DNA of 64,000 nt. It comes from UBA10908 sp964608965. GTDB taxonomy: Bacteria > Bacillota > Clostridia > Peptostreptococcales > Anaerovoracaceae. Both the position numbers and the translations under genes were made by a program. The stretch is taken from contig CAZSPZ010000007.1 of NCBI GenBank assembly GCA_964608965.1, positions 5,886-69,885 on the forward strand. The letters are read 5' to 3'. The notes beneath the pieces were generated by a model. The model was not told where the DNA came from, searched no databases, and was given only the letters and a program-made list of their open reading frames with translations. Below, one piece after another: positions 16,449 to 22,910 of the stretch (its first letter is position 1; every line of letters starts with the position of its first letter).

Positions 16449-16841
16449 TTACTTTCTCTTTGATTCTTTAGGTGTAACGCAGACGCCCTTGGCTCTGCAT
16501 ACAACGATAGGTTCTTCCAAAAAGTCTGCGGCGGAAGCACTGACATCGGGGCGTGCCGCTACGATTTTCTTCGCTACAAACTCCATGGTTCTGGAAGTGT
16601 TCCCGATTTTTGTGATTTCTCCGTATGCTTCAATGTAATCTCCCGCATACGTCGGTGATAAGAATTCCACTTCGTCATAGCGAAGGAAGAGACCCTCGTC
16701 TCCGTCCAGCTTGATAAGAAGTTCTGTTGCTACATCTCCGAACAGGTGTACCATCAGTGCACCGTCAACGAGGTTCCCGCCGTAGTGAGCATCTTTTGCC
16801 GACATTCTCAGACGAATGGTGGATGTGATCTTCTGTTCCAT
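16449..16841 (-). CDS. kal: 3-aminobutyryl-CoA ammonia-lyase
   Basis: Late step of lysine fermentation: 3-aminobutyryl-CoA to crotonyl-CoA + NH3 (EC 4.3.1.14). The protein is a small single hot-dog fold of 130 residues, matching Kal of Clostridium and Fusobacterium in length. Recognisable blocks are MSAKDAHYGGNLVDGA, LFGDVATELLIKLDGDEGLF and VEFLSPTYAGDYIEA, followed by IGNTSRTMEF. The ATG at 16841 is used because it follows AAAGGAGAATTGAAA; an upstream in-frame ATG has no ribosome site. Its promoter region holds a perfect sigma-54 promoter and a palindromic operator, and the divergent neighbour is the lysine-pathway activator. kce and the acetoacetate CoA-transferase genes that act just before it are not in the window. 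Confidence 0.9.
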   Translation of the reverse strand: MEQKITSTIRLRMSAKDAHYGGNLVDGALMVHLFGDVATELLIKLDGDEGLFLRYDEVEFLSPTYAGDYIEAYGEITKIGNTSRTMEFVAKKIVAARPDVSASAADFLEEPIVVCRAKGVCVTPKESKRK

Positions 16842-16917
16842 TTTCAATTCTCCTTTTCTTCCATTAAACCGAAAGACAATGGTCCATTCGGTGTATATCA
16901 TAAATCAAATTATATTA

Positions 16918-16946
16918 TTGCAAATAGTGTGCCAATGCGCTATGCT
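16918..16946 (+). promoter_or_regulatory. Candidate sigma-A promoter of the activator gene
   Basis: TTGCAA (16918-16923), a 17-nt spacer and TATGCT (16941-16946) on the plus strand. The -35 element covers the -12 element of the divergent kal promoter, so RNA polymerase forms could exclude one another. The -10 match is only moderate. Confidence 0.4.
16920..16935 (-). promoter_or_regulatory. Sigma-54 promoter of kal
   Basis: On the minus strand the sequence reads TTGGCAC-ACTAT-TTGC, an exact match to the -24/-12 consensus with the required 5-nt spacing. The predicted start lies near 16908, about 65 nt before the kal ATG. Activation by a sigma-54 AAA+ protein is obligatory for such promoters. 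Confidence 0.92.
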
Positions 16947-16958
16947 TGTAATAATTAA

Positions 16959-16973
16959 AAATCGAACCGATTT
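16959..16973. promoter_or_regulatory. Palindromic operator A (candidate activator site)
   Basis: Perfect 6-bp arms around a 3-nt centre: read on the minus strand, AAATCG-GTT-CGATTT. It is about 25 bp upstream of the kal -24 element. The same design recurs upstream of kdd (operator B), and the 10-mer AAATCGGTTC is shared with operator C. It is proposed as the binding site of the sigma-54 activator encoded alongside. Confidence 0.6.
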
Positions 16974-17015
16974 CGTTTCACCAAAGTCGAAGCCGGTCAG
17001 AAAACCGAGGCATTT

Positions 17016-19088
17016 ATGGAAAAACATTATGGCATTAGAAGAGTAATTGAACCAAAAGAGGTTCTGCCTATATCGGCCTGGAAAATAGACAGTCACCGGG
17101 CAATTTATCCTGATGAAATGCGCCTTTCCATCAGACGCATTCACATAGAAAGCGCGAGCTTTCGCCAGATTTCAGTGGAATCGGGCCACGACGAAGAACG
17201 CATAAAAGAAAGAATCCGGGATGTGGTCATCAAGAGGGGAAAGCTTCATAATCCTATTACGGATACGGGCGGCTTAGTCTTTGGCATCGTAGAAGAGATC
17301 GGCGCCGAGTTTATGAATCCGCTTCACCTTAAGGTGGGGGAAGAAGTGATATGCAACGCGTCGCTCGCAGCCATTCCTCTCCATTTGCAAAGCATTGACA
17401 AAGTGCATTTCGGCCTTTGTCAAATTGAAGCTTCCGGCTATGCAATCATCAATGAAAGCCTTCCCGTCATTCGAAGCCCTAAAGATATTCTTACGGGTAT
17501 CCTCCTTTACACGCTGGATGAATCGGGTACGCTTTATGCGGTGCATAAGTGCGCCGCCGACAAGAAGCGGTGCCTGATTGTCGGGAACAGTCTGATAACA
17601 AACGTATTGTTTGGACAGGCTGTAAGAAAATCCGCTGGGCCGGAAGCCGAAATCGTTTGCCTTTTTGATAACAATACAGACCTTGGAGCTAAAAGCAACC
17701 AGCTTCGAACGCTCCTTGAAAAGACATTTTCCTCCATACACTACGTCAATATCGTCAAGCCGGTGGAATGCCTGAGCAATTTGGATATAGGGCTTTTTGA
17801 TCTTTCGGTTAACTGCGCGGACATTGCCGGCGCGGAGACCATCAATATTCTCTCCACAAAGGATGACGGGATCATTTATTTTGCGAACATGATCAACAAT
17901 TACAACATCGCACTTTATATCACCGAAGTGATAAGGCGCCATATTGATATCCGCTGCGGAGAAGGTTACGAGCCGCACTACGCGGAATTTGACATAGAGT
18001 TGCTTCGCGAAATTTCTCCTTACATTCCGGAAGGCAGCCTGGATGGCTATACGCTAGCCGACAATGTGGCATACGCGTTGCGAAAGAACATCAAACAGCA
18101 GCGTGTTACTTTGGATCAGGCAGGTGTGACGGATGACTTCATATGCCAAAGCAAGCCCATGAGAGCTGTTTTGGAGGAAATCCTATCGGTTGCAAAGTAC
18201 GACTGCAATGTACTCATCACAGGCGATACGGGGGTGGGAAAAGAAAAAGTAGCTTCCATGATTCAGAAAAACAGCACGAGAAACAACCAGCCGTATATTA
18301 AAATTAACTGTGCTTCCATTTCGGAACATCTGATTGAGTCGGAGTTTTTCGGCTATGAAAAAGGTGCTTTTACCGGAGCGAACGCTTCTGGGAAAAAGGG
18401 ATATTTTGAGATTGCCGATAACGGAATCATTTTCCTGGACGAAGTGGGAGAATTGCCTTTAGACATGCAGGCAAAGCTTCTGCGCGTTATTCAGGACGGA
18501 GAATTTTTCCGCGTCGGCGGTACTAGGCCGATAAAAAGCAATGTGCGCATCCTTTCCGCTACCAATAAAAACCTGGAAGATCTTATGGCGCAAAAGCTTT
18601 TTCGCCGGGATCTTTTCTACCGCTTAAATGTCTTTCCTATAAGAGTTCCGGCTTTAGCCGAACGGCGCGCCGAAATTCCGGCTCTGCTGGAACATTTCCT
18701 GGCGCGGTACAATTTAAAGTTCGGCACACAAAAGCTGATGGAAAGCGACGCCGTAAGCTATCTTTCCTCCTGCGAATGGCCCGGCAATATACGGGAGCTG
18801 GAAAACACGCTTCAACGACTGATCATCAATGCGTCTTCGGCCACCATCACGCTTTTGGACGCTATGCGGGAACTTCATTCGGATCTTGTTCCTGCGATGG
18901 ATGCGCAACCCGAAGAACTCTCCGGAGGAGAAATGTCTCTGGATGCCATGGTCGAAAATTTTGAAAAGGGAATACTGCGACACGCAGCCGAAAAGTACGG
19001 TTCCTCCAGAAAGGCGGCGAAAAGACTTGGCATAAGCCAGACGCAGTACCTTCGAAAGAAGAATAAATATGGACTCGGAGGCCAGTGA
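17016..19088 (+). CDS. Sigma-54 activator with a Kdd-like sensor domain
   Basis: 690-residue enhancer-binding protein. Residues 1-345 align end to end with the Kdd enzyme encoded downstream: RRVIEPKEVLP against HRVIEPKGVLP, IESASFRQI against IDSASFTQI, TGGLVFGIVEEIG against SGGMLIGTVEKIG, LKVGEEV against LKVGDKI. The dehydrogenase glycine motif (IGGGGKSG in Kdd) is VGNSLITN here, so NAD binding is probably lost. Residues ~375-610 are the AAA+ domain: Walker A GDTGVGKE (403-410), the sigma-54-contacting GAFTGA (450-455), Walker B IIFLDEVGELP, and the R-finger region FRRDLFYRLN. A Fis-type HTH ends the protein (SSRKAAKRLGISQTQYLRKK). No receiver or PAS domain is present. It probably senses 3,5-diaminohexanoate or a related lysine intermediate and activates kal and kdd-kam; the ligand is inference. 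Confidence 0.92.
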   Translation: MEKHYGIRRVIEPKEVLPISAWKIDSHRAIYPDEMRLSIRRIHIESASFRQISVESGHDEERIKERIRDVVIKRGKLHNPITDTGGLVFGIVEEIGAEFMNPLHLKVGEEVICNASLAAIPLHLQSIDKVHFGLCQIEASGYAIINESLPVIRSPKDILTGILLYTLDESGTLYAVHKCAADKKRCLIVGNSLITNVLFGQAVRKSAGPEAEIVCLFDNNTDLGAKSNQLRTLLEKTFSSIHYVNIVKPVECLSNLDIGLFDLSVNCADIAGAETINILSTKDDGIIYFANMINNYNIALYITEVIRRHIDIRCGEGYEPHYAEFDIELLREISPYIPEGSLDGYTLADNVAYALRKNIKQQRVTLDQAGVTDDFICQSKPMRAVLEEILSVAKYDCNVLITGDTGVGKEKVASMIQKNSTRNNQPYIKINCASISEHLIESEFFGYEKGAFTGANASGKKGYFEIADNGIIFLDEVGELPLDMQAKLLRVIQDGEFFRVGGTRPIKSNVRILSATNKNLEDLMAQKLFRRDLFYRLNVFPIRVPALAERRAEIPALLEHFLARYNLKFGTQKLMESDAVSYLSSCEWPGNIRELENTLQRLIINASSATITLLDAMRELHSDLVPAMDAQPEELSGGEMSLDAMVENFEKGILRHAAEKYGSSRKAAKRLGISQTQYLRKKNKYGLGGQ

Positions 19089-19092
19089 TTCA

Positions 19093-19107
19093 AAATCGGT
19101 TCACATA
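19093..19107. promoter_or_regulatory. Operator half-site C upstream of kdd
   Basis: AAATCG-GTT-CACATA. The left arm and centre equal operator A (10 bases AAATCGGTTC shared), while the right arm is degenerate. Its centre is 32 bp from that of operator B, three helical turns, so both would face the same side of the DNA. Confidence 0.45.
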
Positions 19108-19108
19108 A

Positions 19109-19127
19109 TTTGCGATATGCACGCAAA
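19109..19127. repeat. Inverted repeat between operators B and C
   Basis: TTTGCG-ATATGCA-CGCAAA, perfect 6-bp arms. It lies between the two putative activator sites and partly overlaps operator B. It could be a further protein site; no T-run follows, so it is not a terminator. Confidence 0.4.
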
Positions 19128-19139
19128 ATGGTTCATTTT
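19125..19139. promoter_or_regulatory. Palindromic operator B upstream of kdd
   Basis: Perfect arms AAAATG-GTT-CATTTT, the same 6-3-6 layout and GTT centre as operator A near kal. It lies about 165 bp upstream of the -24 element, within normal range for sigma-54 upstream activating sequences. Confidence 0.6.
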
Positions 19140-19157
19140 ATCTTTTATTCGCGCGCG

Positions 19158-19193
19158 CAGGGGCAGATGTTCATAACTGTCCCTGTTTTTTTT
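19158..19193 (+). terminator. Terminator of the activator gene
   Basis: CAGGGGCAG (19158-19166) pairs with CTGTCCCTG (19177-19185; one G-U) and eight T follow. It separates the activator transcript from the sigma-54-driven kdd operon. Confidence 0.9.
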
Positions 19194-19301
19194 ATGCTGT
19201 GGCAGAGCGAAAGTGCTTCCTGTTGCGGTATATTGAAAGTACATCTTCATATTGTTAAAAAAAATACAATCTTTTCAAAAAAACATTTCATTTACATTCA
19301 C

Positions 19302-19317
19302 TTGGCACGCAATTTGC
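19302..19317 (+). promoter_or_regulatory. Sigma-54 promoter of the kdd-kam operon
   Basis: TTGGCAC-GCAAT-TTGC, an exact consensus -24/-12 element with 5-nt spacing. The predicted start is near 19329, giving a leader of about 110 nt before kdd. The leader contains a CTTTTTC/GAAAAAG inverted pair at about 19346-19373. The element resembles the kal promoter almost base for base. Confidence 0.94.
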
Positions 19318-19439
19318 TTTATAATACAAGCGTAAGGAAATGCCACTTTTTCACAAGCAATATTTTGAAAAAGTTTAAGGTAGGGAATGGTCAAAGATCG
19401 TTCCGTCAATCAAATAAAAAACTATAGGAGGATAAGACA

Positions 19440-20477
19440 ATGCAGAAGAAAGGTAGCCCATTTGGCACACACAGAGTTATCGAACCCAAAGGAGTACTGC
19501 CCCAACCGGCAACAAAGGTTGACAACAACATGAATGAGCTGTACGACAACGAGGTTTTAATCAATGTCCAGACTCTCAACATCGACTCAGCTTCCTTTAC
19601 ACAAATCGAAGAACAAGCAAAAGGTGATTTGGAAGAAATCAAGAAAATCATGCTTCACAATGTCGAAGTACAGGGCAAACACAAAAACATGGTAACCGGT
19701 TCGGGCGGAATGCTCATCGGCACCGTGGAAAAAATCGGAGAAAACTATGTCGGAGATTTAAAGGTCGGCGATAAAATTGCCACACTTGTATCTTTATCTC
19801 TTACTCCGCTGGTCATCGACGAAATTCTTGCCATTCGCCCGGACATCGATCAAGTGGATATCAAAGGCCACGCAATTCTTTTCCAGAGCGGCATTTACGC
19901 TGTTCTTCCCAAAGATATGGCAGAAACTCTTGCACTTTCCGTGCTGGACGTTGCAGGCGCTCCTGCTCAGACAAAGAGACTGGTTAAAGAAGGGGACAAC
20001 GTTTTAGTCATCGGCGGCGGCGGGAAATCCGGCATGCTTTGCCTCTACGAAGCAAAGAAAAAAGCAGGCCCGACCGGCAAAGTTATCTGCGTTGCACATT
20101 CTTCCAAGAGCACACAAAGAGCATTGGATCTTGGCCTTGCAGACGAAGTTTTCTCCTGCGACTCCACAGATGCTGTAGCAATGTACGAAAAAGTGATGGA
20201 ACTTACAGACGGAAAGCTCTGCGACGTTGTTATTAACTGCGTCAACATCGAAAATACAGAGATGGCATCCATTCTCTGCTGCAAAGAAGACGGCACCGTC
20301 TATTTCTTCTCCATGGCTACAAGCTTTACAAAAGCTGCTTTGGGTGCAGAAGGCGTCGGCAAAGACATTAACATGATCGTCGGCAACGGTTATTGCAAAA
20401 ACCACGCAAACATCGCGTTGGAAGTAATGAGAGAAAGCGAAGCCCTTAGAAAGGTATTCACAGAGCTCTACGCATAA
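19440..20477 (+). CDS. kdd: L-erythro-3,5-diaminohexanoate dehydrogenase
   Basis: Oxidatively deaminates 3,5-diaminohexanoate to 3-keto-5-aminohexanoate with NAD(P)+, EC 1.4.1.11, after the two aminomutases of lysine fermentation. 345 residues. The N-terminal part carries HRVIEPKGVLPQPATKVDN and SASFTQI, the Rossmann segment is NVLVIGGGGKSGMLCLYEAKKKAGPTGKV (glycine motif near residue 188), and the end has IVGNGYCKNHA. This fold is distantly alcohol-dehydrogenase-like. AGGAGGATAAGACA is a strong ribosome site. It is first in the operon behind a sigma-54 promoter, and kamA follows 60 nt later. The product keto acid is the substrate of Kce, whose gene is not in this window. Confidence 0.94.
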   Translation: MQKKGSPFGTHRVIEPKGVLPQPATKVDNNMNELYDNEVLINVQTLNIDSASFTQIEEQAKGDLEEIKKIMLHNVEVQGKHKNMVTGSGGMLIGTVEKIGENYVGDLKVGDKIATLVSLSLTPLVIDEILAIRPDIDQVDIKGHAILFQSGIYAVLPKDMAETLALSVLDVAGAPAQTKRLVKEGDNVLVIGGGGKSGMLCLYEAKKKAGPTGKVICVAHSSKSTQRALDLGLADEVFSCDSTDAVAMYEKVMELTDGKLCDVVINCVNIENTEMASILCCKEDGTVYFFSMATSFTKAALGAEGVGKDINMIVGNGYCKNHANIALEVMRESEALRKVFTELYA

Positions 20478-20537
20478 TCCGAAAAAAAGATACATATTTC
20501 TAAGTAATCTTTATAAGGTAAGAGTTAGGAGAATAAA

Positions 20538-21794
20538 ATGGCACGCAGAAATTTTAAAGACATCCAGCTGTGGAAAGATGTAACCGATGCGCAGTGGAAC
20601 GACTGGCATTGGCAAATTGAAAACAGAATCACCACAGTGGAAGATTTAAAAAAAGTAATCAACCTTACACCGCAGGAAGAAAAAGACATCACAGAAGTTT
20701 CCAAGAACTTCCGCATGGGGATCACTCCTTATTATGCATCCCTTATGGATGTGGACGATCCAAGATGCCCTGTTAGAATGCAGGCGGTCCCTGTCATCGC
20801 AGAAAATCACAGAAGCGATGCGGACATGCTCGACCCCCTTCACGAAGACGAAGATTCTCCCGCGCCCGGGCTTACGCACAGATATCCGGACAGAGTTTTG
20901 TTCTTGATCACAGATCAGTGTTCCATGTATTGCAGACACTGCACCAGAAGAAGACTTGCCGGCGAAACAGACGGAGCAAGGAGCATGGAGGATATTGACA
21001 AGTGTATAGAATATATCAGAAATACACCGGTCGTAAGAGACGTTCTTCTTTCCGGAGGCGACTGCCTCTTGGTCGAGGATGACGTTCTTGAATATATCAT
21101 CAAGAAAATAAGAGAAATTCCCCACGTGGAAATCATCAGAATGGGATCCAGAACTCCTGTGGTATGCCCTCAGCGTATTACAGACAATCTGGTCAACATG
21201 TTCAAAAAATATCATCCGTTATGGTTGAACACCCACTTTAACCACCCCAAAGAAATGACTCCCGAAGCACAGGAAGCTTGCAGAAAACTTGCAGATGCCG
21301 GCCTTCCCCTCGGTAACCAATCCGTATTGCTTCGCGGCGTAAACGATTGCCCGCACATCATGAGAGATTTGGTGCACGATCTTGTCAAGAACAGAGTTCG
21401 CCCCTACTATATTTATCAATGCGACCTGTCCCTTGGAATCGAGCACTTCAGAACTTCAGTTTCTGCAGGCATCGAAATTATCGAAGGTCTTCGCGGCCAT
21501 ACGTCCGGTTATGCGGTTCCCACTTTCGTTGTGGACGCTCCCGGCGGCGGCGGAAAAATTCCTGTCATGCCCCAGTATATGATTTCTCAGTCGCCCGAAA
21601 AGGTAATACTCAGAAATTACGAAGGCGTGATCACCACCTACTCAGAACCGCAGCTGCCTAAGTTAGACTGCACTTGCGATTACTGCACAGGAAAGAAACA
21701 TTACGAATACGAAGGCGTAGAAGGGCTCCACAGAGGTCAAAGACTTGCGCTTGAACCTCAAAATCTGCTTCGCCACAAACGCAACAAGAAATAA
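20538..21794 (+). CDS. kamA: Lysine 2,3-aminomutase (radical SAM)
   Basis: Converts L-lysine to L-beta-lysine, the first step of the pathway, using [4Fe-4S], S-adenosylmethionine and PLP. 418 residues, about the size of the Clostridium subterminale enzyme. The cluster motif is CSMYCRHC (CxxxCxxC) near residue 134, SGGDCLL follows, and the PLP lysine is at about K340 in APGGGGKIPVMPQY. C-terminal cysteines in CTCDYC fit the zinc site at the dimer interface. The context of kdd and kamBCDE makes 2,3-lysine rather than glutamate or arginine mutase activity the clear choice. Ribosome site TTAGGAGAATAAA. Confidence 0.95.
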   Translation: MARRNFKDIQLWKDVTDAQWNDWHWQIENRITTVEDLKKVINLTPQEEKDITEVSKNFRMGITPYYASLMDVDDPRCPVRMQAVPVIAENHRSDADMLDPLHEDEDSPAPGLTHRYPDRVLFLITDQCSMYCRHCTRRRLAGETDGARSMEDIDKCIEYIRNTPVVRDVLLSGGDCLLVEDDVLEYIIKKIREIPHVEIIRMGSRTPVVCPQRITDNLVNMFKKYHPLWLNTHFNHPKEMTPEAQEACRKLADAGLPLGNQSVLLRGVNDCPHIMRDLVHDLVKNRVRPYYIYQCDLSLGIEHFRTSVSAGIEIIEGLRGHTSGYAVPTFVVDAPGGGGKIPVMPQYMISQSPEKVILRNYEGVITTYSEPQLPKLDCTCDYCTGKKHYEYEGVEGLHRGQRLALEPQNLLRHKRNKK

Positions 21795-21872
21795 CAAAAC
21801 TTATAAAAGAGACTGGAATAGGGCGGAGCATATCCGCCCGATTCAGTCTTTAGGCAACTATCGGGAGGTCGC

Positions 21873-22910
21873 ATGAGTCTTCTTCGTCGTCTGGCAGATG
21901 AATATAAAACCCTTTCCATCGTCGGTATGGCAAAAAATTCCGGCAAGACGACAGCCTTAAACTATCTTTTGGAAGAAGCTTTCGACGAGGGACTTGTTGT
22001 GGGCGTCACGTCCACCGGCCGCGACGGAGAAAGTACGGACTTAGTGACCGGAACAGATAAACCCAAAGTTTTCCTCTTCGAAGATACGATTGTATCGGTT
22101 CCCGTCAAACTTTATGAGCTGGCGGAAACGGGCCTTGAGATTCTCAAACGCACGGTGTACAGAACTCCTCTGGGCAATATTTTGATTTGCCGCGTTGCTG
22201 AAAGCGGTTACGTTCAGATTGCAGGCCCGGGAAGCATTCAAGAACACAAGAAGCTCTGTGCGGATATGGAACAATTCGGAACGGATATTGTTTTTATAGA
22301 CGGTGCAATCGATCGAAAATCCATTGCCTCTCCGGAGACGTCCGATGCCATTATCCTGGCGACGGGAGCTGTGTTATCCAGAAGCCTAAAGGTCGTCGTG
22401 GAAGAAACGGTTCACATTGTGTCCGTTTACAACACAGAAATTTTAACAGACGAAAAAGCATTTGCCATCCTTGAACCGGAACGTTCCGAAAATCACAGGA
22501 TCATGCTGATAGACGACGAATACAACAAAAGCGTGCTGCCTGTTCGCACCGGTCTTGGATCGAGCGCACTGCTGGATCAGGCAATCAATCAGCACACAAA
22601 ATTTGTTTATATACCGGGCGCTTTTACCGAAAGCATCGTAGCGGGGATCAACCCTCAGAAGCTGACGGATATTACAATTATTCTGCCGGACCCCACAAAA
22701 GTCTTTATCGGCGCGATCAAGTGGCAGCAGTTAAAGAAAAAAGGCCTGCATATCCAAGTGTTAAAAAACATCAAAGTTGCTGCTGTCACCGTGAATCCTT
22801 ATGCGCCTGCAGGATATGCTTTCGATCACGAAGAGCTTAGAAACAGCGTAGCGAAGGCGTTGCCTTATATACCTGTTTTCGACGTTAGGGTAGGAGGATT
22901 TGATTCATGA
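21873..22910 (+). CDS. kamB: KamB, P-loop protein of lysine aminomutase cluster
   Basis: 345-residue protein of the KamB family. The N-terminal P-loop is GMAKNSGKTTALNYLL (about residues 18-33), and DIVFIDGAIDRKS is a plausible Walker B. The fold resembles small P-loop kinases or GTPases (dethiobiotin synthetase/MobB type). It is always found with kamC in lysine-fermentation clusters and with the analogous pair beside ornithine aminomutase genes. A role in reactivating or loading cobalamin on the 5,6-aminomutase has been suggested for the pair but is not proven to my knowledge. The stop overlaps the kamC start by 4 nt, so the two are likely made in equal amounts. Confidence 0.85.
   Translation: MSLLRRLADEYKTLSIVGMAKNSGKTTALNYLLEEAFDEGLVVGVTSTGRDGESTDLVTGTDKPKVFLFEDTIVSVPVKLYELAETGLEILKRTVYRTPLGNILICRVAESGYVQIAGPGSIQEHKKLCADMEQFGTDIVFIDGAIDRKSIASPETSDAIILATGAVLSRSLKVVVEETVHIVSVYNTEILTDEKAFAILEPERSENHRIMLIDDEYNKSVLPVRTGLGSSALLDQAINQHTKFVYIPGAFTESIVAGINPQKLTDITIILPDPTKVFIGAIKWQQLKKKGLHIQVLKNIKVAAVTVNPYAPAGYAFDHEELRNSVAKALPYIPVFDVRVGGFDS

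Noticed and set aside
20538..21794. Glutamate 2,3-aminomutase or arginine aminomutase as alternative for the radical SAM enzyme
   Set aside because: Immediate context of kdd, kamB-E and kal fits lysine fermentation only.
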